Below, piece after piece: positions 7,962 through 16,013 of a stretch of 26,632 bases of DNA (its first letter is position 1; each line of letters opens with the position of its first letter). The DNA comes from an uncultured Collinsella sp. (GTDB lineage Bacteria > Actinomycetota > Coriobacteriia > Coriobacteriales > Coriobacteriaceae). The notes beneath the pieces are model-generated. The model worked only from the letters and a program-made list of their open reading frames with translations. It was not told the DNA's origin and did not search any database. The translations under genes and the position numbers were made by a program. Where the stretch lies: NCBI GenBank assembly GCA_900548255.1, contig URKH01000024.1:1-26632 (forward strand), read 5' to 3'.

Positions 7962-10553
7962 CTATCCGAGCACGCGTACGGGCCCCAAGAGGCCGCTGGG
8001 ATCGGAGGGCTCGGTCATGCCGAACATGTCGGGGACGGCGTGGTCGAGGGTGTTGATGATATCGATCGTAAGCGCGTGCTCGCCGGCTAAAAGTGCGGCG
8101 GCCTCAAAGCGGTAAGGCGGACAGATGCGGGTGCCGAGGGATTTGCCGTCGAGGGTGACGGTTGCGGTCTCAAAGACCTCGCCAAGGTCGATGACGGTGC
8201 GGGTGGCCGCTTCGCCCAGGACAAAGGAGGCCCGGTAGCGGAATGTGCCGGCCTTGCCGGGGAACTCGGCCGAGGAAAGGTCGTGCAGGTCTGCAAGCTC
8301 AACAGACTCGCCAAAGGCATCGGTGCCAGGGGCAGAGAAGGCAACCGCCCAGGGCCCGTCGACGCATGTGGCTTCGTCTTCGGCGGTTGCCACAGCAACG
8401 GAACCTGTAGCCCCAAGGACCACGATGCAGCTCTCGTAGGGAGCCAGCTCGAGCGTGCCGTCAAAGGCGGCGGGCTCGGTGCCGTTGAGCAGGTCGAGGC
8501 GCGCGCCTGCAACGGGTGTGCCGTCGGCAAGCGCAATCTGAGTGGAGATACCCTGCTTGGGATGCTCGTTGACGAGCATCAGATAGCTCTCGCCCGCCCG
8601 CTCGTAGCGCAGTGCGCGCAGCCAGGGCTGGGGCGCGGCGCAAACCACGGTCTGCATGCCGGTGTTGGCAAGTGTGTCTGCGAGCTCGGTGGTCGCCAGG
8701 AGCTTGATGCCGGCGACCGCGGCTGCATCCAGGGAGGCAAAGCCCTCGCGGCCTGCAGTGTCACCGTCGTAGCGCTTGTTCGGCAACTCATCCAGCGCGT
8801 ACACGGCAACACCTGCGGCTGCGGCACGCGCGGCAAAGTCGAGCACGGCTCCGCCGACAAACTCGGCTCCGGGCATCACCAGGCAGCGGTATGCCTGGCC
8901 GTTCACGCCAAAGCCGCTACCGTCTGCGGCAATTTCAACGGCATAGCGCCCTGCGTCCTCAAATGCCTCTGCCGGCACGATGTCAAAGTCGACCTGCGCG
9001 CGCATAAGCTCGGAGGCGGCATGCTGCATAAAGTTCGCCTCGCCTGCCCACTCGGCGTCCGCATGGTAGAGAAGCGCCACCGGGGTCGTTGCGCGCCCGC
9101 CGCTCAGCAGGCTCGCCGTACGGTTCATGTAGCTCATGAGCTGCCCAAAGTGTGCAAACTGGGGGTTTTGGCCATGCGCATAGAAATGCGGCGGGCAGTC
9201 CCAGTCGGGGAAGGCGGCCATGCTAAAGGCATGCGGCACAAACCAATTGACGCCGCGCACCAAAAAATGATCGGCGATCCACTTCATCTCGCGTAGGCCT
9301 TCGTGCCATCCAAATGCGCCAAAGACCTCGGCCATGCAGCGCCCCTGCTTTTTGGGGTCGAGGTGCGCTGCCGAGGAGCCCAGCTTGGGCAGCACGTAGT
9401 TATAGAACTCGAGGTCCCACACGCCGCGTCCGTAGCTGTGAAGGCCGCGGTCCATGCCGGGTACCAGCTGGTTGATCACGATGTCGACGCCCGCCATGTC
9501 CTGACCGCCCACGGCGCGGAAGTAGTGCCCGGCGCCCACGCCCAGGCGCGCGTGGCAGTCCTTGTCCTCGATAACGTGGCCGATGTACTGCACGCCGCGC
9601 GCGCGGCACCAGTCTCCGAGCTGGTCGCAGAAGCACTCCTTATAGAGGGTGCTCGCGATGTCCATATAGACGTGGCGTACGTGCGCGCCGGCCGGCTCGC
9701 GGTCCCACAGGTGCGGGAGCTCGGCCAGGTAGCGCTCGCCCAGTGCCGCGCGTAGGCGACGCTCAAGCTCGGCCGACCAGGGTAGGGGCGCGGTGGCCTT
9801 GCCGATGAGCGTGTCCGAGATGCCATCGGGGCCCGTGGTGCCCTTCTCGTTGGCAAATCCGGGCTCATCGGAGAAAAAGCCCAGGATCGTCTTGCCAAAC
9901 TCATCGCCCAGATGCTCAAAATGCGGCTCGTAGACAGCATCGATGAGCTGCGCCACCGAGGCGCGGTCGACCATATTGATGTAGTCCTCGTTGTAGGAGG
10001 TCTTGCCGCTCGTGAACATCACGCATGCCTGCGTGAGGCCCGCAGGTGCATCGAAGACCAGGCGGCTGGGGTTGCCGTCTGCATCGTCGATTACTCGGTA
10101 AGCGACGTCGACGGGGCTGCCGTCCTGCATAAATGTCACGCCGTAGAAGCGCTCCGTTTTGTCGAGCATGTTGGCGAGCGCGATGCTCGCGGCGGACGTG
10201 GGGCCCACGATGTCGAACGTGCGGTGCGTGAGCACGATCTTGCGGAGCTCGGGCACGGCCTCCTTGACGGCGCCGTTGGCAAAGCCCGTGGGGAAGTGTG
10301 CGTCGTCCAAGATCCAGAGCTTAAGGCCCAGCTGCCTGCACTCGTCAATGACAAAGTGCAAGTCGCGCCACCAGCCCTCGCCGCAAAAATCGGGGTGTGG
10401 GCGGCTTTCGAGACAGACCTCGTGGATGTCGGCGCCGGCGATCTTTTCCAGATACTCGGCAATGGTCTTATGGCTCTCGCCCTTCATCCACAAAAACGGA
10501 AGCACGTGGTTGTCGTATGTGCCCTCGAGCACCTGCTGATAGTACGCGGTCAT
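7962..10553 (-). CDS. GH106-like alpha-L-rhamnosidase
   Basis: An 863-residue glycoside hydrolase resembling the GH106 alpha-L-rhamnosidase family. The N-terminal catalytic barrel has LPFLWMKGE, LESRPHPDFCGEGWW (48-62), WILDDAHFPTG (80-90) and GFFSDEPGF (225-233). The conserved acidic D229-E230 pair is typical of the family. The C-terminal ~200 residues are beta-sandwich and end in SGLLGPVRVLG, as in GH2/GH106-type domains. Related proteins remove terminal rhamnose from plant glycosides, but many GH106-like proteins are untested. The open frame runs upstream to 11012; the start is placed at 10553 because AAGGAGG precedes that ATG and homology-like sequence begins there. No signal peptide is seen. 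It is divergent from the AraC regulator, which probably controls it. Confidence 0.85.
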   Translation of the reverse strand: MTAYYQQVLEGTYDNHVLPFLWMKGESHKTIAEYLEKIAGADIHEVCLESRPHPDFCGEGWWRDLHFVIDECRQLGLKLWILDDAHFPTGFANGAVKEAVPELRKIVLTHRTFDIVGPTSAASIALANMLDKTERFYGVTFMQDGSPVDVAYRVIDDADGNPSRLVFDAPAGLTQACVMFTSGKTSYNEDYINMVDRASVAQLIDAVYEPHFEHLGDEFGKTILGFFSDEPGFANEKGTTGPDGISDTLIGKATAPLPWSAELERRLRAALGERYLAELPHLWDREPAGAHVRHVYMDIASTLYKECFCDQLGDWCRARGVQYIGHVIEDKDCHARLGVGAGHYFRAVGGQDMAGVDIVINQLVPGMDRGLHSYGRGVWDLEFYNYVLPKLGSSAAHLDPKKQGRCMAEVFGAFGWHEGLREMKWIADHFLVRGVNWFVPHAFSMAAFPDWDCPPHFYAHGQNPQFAHFGQLMSYMNRTASLLSGGRATTPVALLYHADAEWAGEANFMQHAASELMRAQVDFDIVPAEAFEDAGRYAVEIAADGSGFGVNGQAYRCLVMPGAEFVGGAVLDFAARAAAAGVAVYALDELPNKRYDGDTAGREGFASLDAAAVAGIKLLATTELADTLANTGMQTVVCAAPQPWLRALRYERAGESYLMLVNEHPKQGISTQIALADGTPVAGARLDLLNGTEPAAFDGTLELAPYESCIVVLGATGSVAVATAEDEATCVDGPWAVAFSAPGTDAFGESVELADLHDLSSAEFPGKAGTFRYRASFVLGEAATRTVIDLGEVFETATVTLDGKSLGTRICPPYRFEAAALLAGEHALTIDIINTLDHAVPDMFGMTEPSDPSGLLGPVRVLG

Positions 10554-10667
10554 GGATCCTCCTTGGCTCGATCGATCTGCTGCATAGCACAGATTATGGA
10601 CGCGTCGGCGCGTTCTGCTAATATCTGAATCACGACGAACTATGACTAAATCAACGATTGGCAAGCC

Positions 10668-11660
10668 ATGGAGATCGACGAGCTCGAGCGTAGGCTCAGC
10701 GAACTGAGCGCCAGTGAGATCGCTTATAAAGACGGCATGGCATTTGATTGGTCGATTATGACCGAGCATGTCGAAATCGACGGATGCCCAGTGCGCAAGA
10801 TTGGGCAGCCAGGGTTTGCCTATGCCCAGCCCGGCATGCCGCGCGGCCTGACGATAAGGAAAAACTCGCGCTTTAATGCAGTTCCCGAGCACGTGCATGA
10901 TTACGTGGAGATGAGCTATGTGTATCGCGGGCGCTGCCCGCAGACGGTGGCGGGGGAGAGGCTCGAGTTGCGCCGCAACGAGGTGCTTTTGCTCGACGCC
11001 CTTTGCCCTCATGCCGTGGCGGCGCTCGGCGAGGACGACATCATGCTGAGCATGACCGTTTCACGCTCTTTTTTGCGCCGGAGTCTCGAGTCGAGCCTCT
11101 CGCGCGAGAGCGCGGTCTCGCGGTTTTTGTTCAACGCGCTCAACAGCGAGACGGACCATCGGGGCCATGTCCGTTTTCATTGCGGCGAGAGCCGTCGGAT
11201 TCGGCGCTACATGCAGGAGATGCTCTGCGAGCTGTACGACCCGAGCCCCAACGGTCCCGAGATCGTCTTGCGTCTGTTTCAGCTGTTTTTGGCCGAGCTC
11301 ATGGATTGCTACGAGCGCGAGCTGGTGCGCGGCGCGGCGGACGGCGCGGCGGGGCCCACTGCCCTGGTGACGGGAATGCTCGGCTATATCGATCGCGAAT
11401 TCGCCGCGTGCTCCCTCGAGGGGATGGCGGCGGAGTTTGGCTTGAGCCCTAATTATGCGACGGCGCTCCTCAAGCGGCATGTGGGCAAGACCTTTAGGCA
11501 GCTTGTGCAGGAGCGACGCCTGGTACGTGCGGCCGAGCTTCTGTGCGGCGGCGCCACGGCCGGGGCGGCTGCGCATGCGGTGGGCTATGAAAACATGAGC
11601 TTCTTCTACCGTAAGTTTCACGACAAGTATGGCTGCACCCCCGCGGCATACCGCCGGTAA
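10668..11660 (+). CDS. AraC-family regulator with cupin sensor domain
   Basis: A 330-residue transcription factor. The N-terminal half contains a cupin-like ligand domain (VPEHVHDYVEMSYVYRG, then LLLDALCPHAV). The last ~100 residues hold the double helix-turn-helix of the AraC/XylS family (SLEGMAAEFGLSPNYATALLKRHVGKTFRQLVQERR, then AAHAVGYENMSFFYRKFHDKYGCTPAAYRR). The family usually activates neighbouring sugar-use genes on ligand binding. The 114-base gap to the divergent GH106-like gene must hold both promoters; TAATAT at 10619-10624 is a possible -10 box with no clear -35. The ATG at 10668 has only a weak ribosome binding site, so a slightly different start is possible. Confidence 0.9.
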   Translation: MEIDELERRLSELSASEIAYKDGMAFDWSIMTEHVEIDGCPVRKIGQPGFAYAQPGMPRGLTIRKNSRFNAVPEHVHDYVEMSYVYRGRCPQTVAGERLELRRNEVLLLDALCPHAVAALGEDDIMLSMTVSRSFLRRSLESSLSRESAVSRFLFNALNSETDHRGHVRFHCGESRRIRRYMQEMLCELYDPSPNGPEIVLRLFQLFLAELMDCYERELVRGAADGAAGPTALVTGMLGYIDREFAACSLEGMAAEFGLSPNYATALLKRHVGKTFRQLVQERRLVRAAELLCGGATAGAAAHAVGYENMSFFYRKFHDKYGCTPAAYRR

Positions 11661-11827
11661 GCGCGGAGCGGATCGTCTTCGCTCCTTCGGTGTCAAAAAG
11701 TTTCAGCTGCAGCGCTGTTGCAGCGCGCGTCTGCGAAAAGAAGTGTCGGGTTTGGCACCCCTGCCCCTGTCTGTCGCGTGCGTGGGCGATACTCGGCCTA
11801 TCGACCCGCAATGCAAAGGAGATGCTC

Positions 11828-13276
11828 ATGGCAAACATCAAGTTCCCCGAGGGTTTCTATTGGGGTGGCGCCACGGCCGCCAATCAGTTTGAGGGCGCTT
11901 GGAACGTGGACGGCCGCGGTCCTTCGGTCGACGACCATTTCTTGGGCGGCAGCTACAAGGAGCCGCGTCAGATCACGATCGACATCGACCCTAACCGCTT
12001 CTACCCCAATCATGACGGCATCGATTTCTACCATCACTACGAGGAGGACATCGCGCTGTTCGCCGAGATGGGCTTCAACATGTTCCGCATGTCCATCTCT
12101 TGGAGCCGCATCTTCCCCAACGGCGACGACGCCGAGCCCAACGAGGCCGGCCTCGCCTTTTACGACCGCGTCTTCGACTGCCTGCGCGCTCACAATATCG
12201 AGCCGCTCGTGACCCTGTCGCACTACGAGATGCCCTATCACCTGGTCGAGAAATACAACGGCTGGGCGAGCCGCGAGCTCATCGGCTTCTTTGAGAAGTA
12301 CTGCCAGACCGTCTTCGACCGCTATCAGGACAAGGTCAAGTTCTGGCTCACCTTCAACGAGATCAACTGCGGCACCCAGGACATGGGCAACCTCTTTGGG
12401 ACCAGCATGATCCAGGGCTTTGAGGGCCCGGCTTCGGCGGTCCACACCACGCCGCAGGCCCGTATGCAGGCCCTGCATCACCAGTTTGTCGCCAGCGGCC
12501 GCGTCGTGCGCTATGCCCACGAGCACTATCCGCAGTTTAAGATGGGCAACATGGACTGCTTCATCCTCTCCTATGCCGCCACGTGCGATCCGGCCGACGT
12601 GTTCGCCACGCAGCAGGAGATGAATACCATGAACTGGTACTGCTCCGACGTGCAGGTGCGCGGCAAGTATCCGTTCTATGCCAAGCGCTTCTGGGCCGAG
12701 AACGATGTCGAGCTTGTGATGGAGGACGGTGACCTGCAGGATATCGCCGACGGCAAGGTCGATTTCTACACCTTTAGCTACTACATGTCCGGCACCGTGG
12801 GCACCCACAGGGATCACGAGATGACCGAGGGCAACATGACCTTTGGCGGCAAGAACCCCTATCTGGAGTCCACCGATTGGGGCTGGCAGATCGATCCGCT
12901 GGGCCTGCGCATCGCCCTCAACGAGATTTACGCCCGCTACGAGATTCCGCTGATGGTGGTCGAGAACGGCATGGGCGCCTACGATGAGGTCGAGGAGGAC
13001 GGTTCCATCCACGATCCGTACCGCATCGCCTACTTGCAGAGCCACATCAAGGCCATGGGCGAGGCCATTGCCGACGGCGTCGACCTGATCGCCTACACCT
13101 GGTGGGGTCCCATCGACCTGGTGTCCGCCGGCACCGGCGAGATGCGCAAGCGCTATGGCTTCATCCACGTCGATAAGTACGACGACGGCACCGGTACCTA
13201 CGAGCGCCGCCGCAAGGACAGCTTCTACGCCTACCAGAAGATCATCAAGTCCAACGGTGCCGAGGGCCTGGATTAA
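11828..13276 (+). CDS. GH1 6-phospho-beta-glucosidase
   Basis: A 482-residue family 1 glycoside hydrolase. The acid/base glutamate is E178 in TFNEIN and the nucleophile is E379 in VVENG. The C-terminal phosphate-binding signature typical of 6-phospho enzymes is present: S433, K441 and Y443 within SAGTGEMRKRYGF. The N-terminus has the family start FYWGGATAANQFEGAW. It hydrolyses PTS-imported beta-glucoside 6-phosphates in the cytoplasm, giving glucose 6-phosphate and the aglycone or second sugar. AAGGAG stands 6 bases before the ATG at 11828, so longer in-frame starts are rejected. It lies between the AraC gene and the EIIA gene, which has its own promoter. Confidence 0.95.
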   Translation: MANIKFPEGFYWGGATAANQFEGAWNVDGRGPSVDDHFLGGSYKEPRQITIDIDPNRFYPNHDGIDFYHHYEEDIALFAEMGFNMFRMSISWSRIFPNGDDAEPNEAGLAFYDRVFDCLRAHNIEPLVTLSHYEMPYHLVEKYNGWASRELIGFFEKYCQTVFDRYQDKVKFWLTFNEINCGTQDMGNLFGTSMIQGFEGPASAVHTTPQARMQALHHQFVASGRVVRYAHEHYPQFKMGNMDCFILSYAATCDPADVFATQQEMNTMNWYCSDVQVRGKYPFYAKRFWAENDVELVMEDGDLQDIADGKVDFYTFSYYMSGTVGTHRDHEMTEGNMTFGGKNPYLESTDWGWQIDPLGLRIALNEIYARYEIPLMVVENGMGAYDEVEEDGSIHDPYRIAYLQSHIKAMGEAIADGVDLIAYTWWGPIDLVSAGTGEMRKRYGFIHVDKYDDGTGTYERRRKDSFYAYQKIIKSNGAEGLD

Positions 13277-13338
13277 TCGACAATATGAGTGCCACCGGGG
13301 AAAAGCGTTGGGATGGGCTCGCGATTCGAGTCCCCACC

Positions 13339-13367
13339 TTAGCATTTGAACCATTTGGCACTATAAT
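13339..13367 (+). promoter_or_regulatory. Promoter of the PTS EIIA gene
   Basis: TTAGCA at 13339-13344 and a perfect TATAAT at 13362-13367 are separated by 17 bases. This gives a leader of about 45 bases before the EIIA start codon. It allows the EIIA to be made independently of the glucosidase gene upstream. Confidence 0.65.
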
Positions 13368-13416
13368 CACCATAGGCATGCGCACAACGTTGCGCTTAAT
13401 CAAGAGGAGAAAACGT

Positions 13417-13953
13417 ATGGGTCTGTTTGACATGTTCAAGAAGAAGGCTGAGCCCGCGACTGCCGCTGCTCCGTCCTCCATCTCTGCTTCTGCCGGCGCC
13501 GACGTGCTGTGCTCGCCCGTCAAGGGCAAGGTCATCAAGATGGCCGATGTGCCCGATCCCGTCTTTGGCGGCGAGGTCCTGGGCAAGGGCTGCGCCGTGT
13601 GGCCCGAGGACGATCTGGTCTACGCTCCCTGCGACGGCAAGGTGACCGTCACCATGGGTCACGCCGTGGGCCTGCAGTCCGATAGCGGCATCGAGGTTCT
13701 GGTGCACGTTGGCGTCGATACCGTCAACATGAACGGCGACGGCTTCGAGGGCTTCGTCAAGGCCGACGATGTCGTTAAGGCTGGCCAGCCCATGCTCAAG
13801 ATCGACCGCGCCAAGATCGCCGCTGCCGGCTACAAGGACTGCGTCGTCGTGGCTGTGTCCAACACCGCCGAGTTCGCCGACGTCGAGCTCGCCGTCGAGG
13901 CTGACTCCGCTGTCTCCGCTGGCGATGCCATCGTCAAGGTCGTCCGCAAGTAG
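13417..13953 (+). CDS. PTS EIIA component, glucose family
   Basis: A 178-residue soluble EIIA of the glucose (Crr-like) family. The phosphorylated histidine is H97 in GIEVLVHVGVDTV and the second active-site histidine is H82 in GHAVGL. The first ~28 residues are an Ala/Ser/Pro-rich linker (MGLFDMFKKK start) that may tether the protein near the membrane. It passes phosphate from HPr to an EIIB domain, most likely the EIIBC at 3843-5270, which lacks its own EIIA. It may also serve other glucose-family permeases of the cell. GAGGAG precedes the ATG at 13417. It has its own promoter and a strong terminator. Confidence 0.95.
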   Translation: MGLFDMFKKKAEPATAAAPSSISASAGADVLCSPVKGKVIKMADVPDPVFGGEVLGKGCAVWPEDDLVYAPCDGKVTVTMGHAVGLQSDSGIEVLVHVGVDTVNMNGDGFEGFVKADDVVKAGQPMLKIDRAKIAAAGYKDCVVVAVSNTAEFADVELAVEADSAVSAGDAIVKVVRK

Positions 13954-13978
13954 TCTGCGGCAACATAAGGGTGTTTTG

Positions 13979-14010
13979 GGGTGGTCGGGTTATCTGGCCG
14001 CCCTTTTTTA
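13979..14010 (+). terminator. Rho-independent terminator after EIIA
   Basis: GGGTGGTC at 13979-13986 pairs, with G-U wobbles, with GGCCGCCC at 13996-14003, and is followed by TTTTTT. It lies 25 bases after the EIIA stop. Confidence 0.85.
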
Positions 14011-14095
14011 TTGCAATGCGGCGGAACGTTTTATTGCGCGTTGGGCGGACCGGTAAACCGTTCGGACGTTAAATCGAGCCGACTGCGCCTTTGCT

Positions 14096-14125
14096 TTGCC
14101 GGGGGTGTTCGTTATCGGCTAGTAT
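14096..14125 (+). promoter_or_regulatory. Possible promoter of the lipoprotein gene
   Basis: TTGCCG at 14096-14101 and TAGTAT at 14120-14125 are 18 bases apart; each matches four of six consensus bases. Downstream, GCACCGCG (14145-14152) pairs perfectly with CGCGGTGC (14161-14168), forming a leader hairpin just before the ribosome binding site. Confidence 0.35.
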
Positions 14126-14188
14126 GGCCTTATTGTTACGACGCGCACCGCGTCGGGAAGCGCGGTGCCGCTTGTTGGGAGGAATGTC

Positions 14189-14746
14189 ATGAAGAAGAAG
14201 CTGCTGCTTGCGCCCCTGATGGCTGTTCTGGTCGCGTGCGTGGTTGTGCTTTCCGGCTGCGGAGGTCCTTCGGTTGAGGAGCTCATCACCGAGGATCTTA
14301 CGACGCAGTTTGACGAGGTCAAGAACGGCGGCGACGACTTCCTCGCCGGCCTGGAAGAGGCCTCGGGCGACGAGTTCGAGCAGCTGGGCATCGATCCCAA
14401 GGAGTACGCCAAGAGCTATCTCGAGGGTTTTGACTACAAGATCGGCGATGTGACGGTCGACGAGGACAAGGGCACCGCGACTGCCGATGTCACCATTACC
14501 TGCAAGTCCATGAACAAGATCGTTGAAGATTTCGCCACCCAGTATCAGGAGAAGATCGCGGCGCTCGATACGATGCCTTCCGAGGACGACCTGTACAAGA
14601 TGGCCGGCCAGGTCATGGTCGACGTGACCAAGGCCGCTAAGACCAAGGACACCAAGGTTACCTTCAAGTACACCGCCAATGACGATGGCGAGTGGTCTGC
14701 TGACGATTCCGCAACCACCGAGATGATGAATGCGATGATGAGCTAG
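14189..14746 (+). CDS. Small predicted lipoprotein
   Basis: A 185-residue exported lipoprotein. The N-terminus has KKK, a hydrophobic core and the lipobox VVLSGC, with lipidation predicted at C24. The mature part is acidic, with helices (VEELITEDLTTQFDEVKNG) and a strand-rich section (YKIGDVTVDEDKGTATADVTITCKS). This layout resembles the DUF5105-type lipoproteins common in Coriobacteriia and Firmicutes, but I am not certain of the family and the function is unknown. GGGAGGA precedes the ATG at 14189. It has a likely promoter of its own and stands between terminators, so it is probably a single-gene unit. Confidence 0.8.
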   Translation: MKKKLLLAPLMAVLVACVVVLSGCGGPSVEELITEDLTTQFDEVKNGGDDFLAGLEEASGDEFEQLGIDPKEYAKSYLEGFDYKIGDVTVDEDKGTATADVTITCKSMNKIVEDFATQYQEKIAALDTMPSEDDLYKMAGQVMVDVTKAAKTKDTKVTFKYTANDDGEWSADDSATTEMMNAMMS

Positions 14747-14765
14747 GGGAGTTACGCGGTAGTTC

Positions 14766-14793
14766 GTTACGGCGTTTTACCAAACGCCGTAAC
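14766..14793. repeat. Perfect 12-base inverted repeat
   Basis: GTTACGGCGTTT at 14766-14777 pairs perfectly with AAACGCCGTAAC at 14782-14793 across a TACC loop, 20 bases after the lipoprotein stop. There is no T-run. A second short stem, TGCCCG/CGGGCA, follows at 14794-14813. Confidence 0.65.
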
Positions 14794-14835
14794 TGCCCGA
14801 CGCTGCGCGGGCACCAGAGCGACAACTTGTCATTC

Positions 14836-14879
14836 AAAGAGGACGGCATGACCAGAAGGTCTATGCCGTCCTCTTTTCA
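14836..14879 (+). terminator. Rho-independent terminator, perfect 14-base stem
   Basis: Bases 14836-14849 and 14863-14876 pair perfectly over 14 bases, with a further GACC/GGTC inner stem. The AAAGAGG start and CCTCTTTTC end give a T-run downstream. This is the likely end of the lipoprotein transcript, about 90 bases after its stop. Confidence 0.8.
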
Positions 14880-14954
14880 TGCCAATTTGTTCGCACTGGT
14901 GCCCGCTCGCTGCCCGTCCTCTACCTGCGGCGTTGCCATGGTAGTCATTGAGGC

Positions 14955-15002
14955 GGCACTTGGGGACGTTCCTTTTCTGCCGGCAGTTGGGGACACTCCT
15001 TG
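14955..15002. repeat. REP-like intergenic element B, copy 2
   Basis: Three differences in 48 bases from the copy at 171-218. The two TGGGGACnnTCCTT motifs lie at about 14961-14974 and 14989-15002. As in copy 1, GTCATT stands a short way upstream, but element A is absent here. Confidence 0.75.
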
Positions 15003-15033
15003 TATCAACGCCGTATCAAATGCTCGGGAAAAT

Positions 15034-15198
15034 GCGACCCGGTTTTTTGGCCGAATTCCGGGTCGCGGTTTCCGGATGGGGCGGGTTGCGGAAACCGCGA
15101 CCCGGAATATTGCTCTGAAACGGGATACGGTTTCCCCGACGCGCCTCAAACGGAAAGTGCATCCCATTTCGGAGCTCCAAAACGGGATGCACTTTCCG
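15034..15198. repeat. Tandem palindromes between lipoprotein and HAD genes
   Basis: Bases 15055-15074 and 15089-15108 are perfect 20-base inverted complements. A third arm, GCGACCCGG at 15034-15042, can also pair with 15058-15066. Further on, 15151-15165 and 15184-15198 are perfect 15-base complements around GGAGCTCC. The 493-base gap 14747-15239 contains these, element B and the terminator, and no credible gene. Confidence 0.75.
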
Positions 15199-15239
15199 CG
15201 TGGAAGAATTGTCGCAGCTGCGTTAAGCGGTGTCGCTCG

Positions 15240-15908
15240 CTACTCGCCCAAGATTAGCTCGGCGAGTTCGTCCTGCGTATCTACCACGTAGTCGGCGCCG
15301 GCGGCTTCCAGCTCTGCGCGGCCGCGGAAGCCCCAGCTGACGCCCGCGCTCTTAAGGCCGGCGTTGTGGCCGGTCAGAACATCGACATTCGAATCGCCCA
15401 CATAGAGCGTGGTTGCCGGATCGGCGCCCAGCTCTTTCATCACATGCAACGTGACGGGTGCCTCGGGCTTGGGCGGAAATGCGCCCACACGGCCCTGTAC
15501 CAGCGCAAAGCGATCGGGGCCAAAGTATTTCTCGATAAGCGGGGCTGCCGAAATATGATCCTTGTTGGTGAGCACGGCAAGCTGAACGCCCGCTGTGCGC
15601 AGACGGTCGAGCATCTCAATCGTGCCGGCGTAGGGTGAGGTGTGGTCCTCCTTGTGCTCGCCGTAATAGGCCCTAAACTCGGCAAGCGTCTGCTCAAACA
15701 TACGGCCGTCGCCCGCGTACTCGGCGGGCATAAAGCGCTCGACCAGCTTGAGCATGCCGTTTCCCACCTTGTAGCGGTACTCGTCTACGGCAAACGTGGG
15801 CCAGCCGTGCATCTCGCAGGTATGGTTGCTGGCGGCCGCCAGGTCCTCGAGCGTGTTGAGGATGGTGCCATCCAGATCAAAGATCACATGGGAAAAAGCT
15901 GCTGCCAT
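15240..15908 (-). CDS. HAD phosphatase, phosphoglycolate phosphatase-like
   Basis: A 222-residue HAD-superfamily hydrolase. Motif I is FDLDGTILNT with D11 and D13, motif II is the T of AVLTNKD, motif III is the lysine in PPKPEAP, and motif IV is YVGDSNVD. The helical cap between about residues 20 and 85 is of the Gph/PGMB type. It probably removes phosphate from a small metabolite such as phosphoglycolate or a sugar phosphate; the substrate cannot be read from sequence. The ATG at 15908 is chosen because AGGAG lies 5 bases upstream and it starts right before the DLDGT strand. It follows hypE on the same strand after 105 bases and may or may not share its transcript. Confidence 0.88.
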   Translation of the reverse strand: MAAAFSHVIFDLDGTILNTLEDLAAASNHTCEMHGWPTFAVDEYRYKVGNGMLKLVERFMPAEYAGDGRMFEQTLAEFRAYYGEHKEDHTSPYAGTIEMLDRLRTAGVQLAVLTNKDHISAAPLIEKYFGPDRFALVQGRVGAFPPKPEAPVTLHVMKELGADPATTLYVGDSNVDVLTGHNAGLKSAGVSWGFRGRAELEAAGADYVVDTQDELAELILGE

Positions 15909-16013
15909 GGGTGCTCCTGCCGCTTGAGTTGTAAAACGCACCCCATGATACTGGGCATGCGTGCCGGGCATGTTTGGAATCTGAATATCTTTAATAGCCC
16001 TGAGCCTTTGTCG

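Noticed and set aside
10554..11012. Upstream extension of the GH106-like gene
   Set aside because: It would run through the divergent promoter region and into the AraC gene; AAGGAGG marks the ATG at 10553.
11798..13354. A 518-residue open frame antisense to the glucosidase
   Set aside because: It mirrors the GH1 gene, which has its catalytic residues and a good ribosome binding site; the antisense frame has no recognisable motif.
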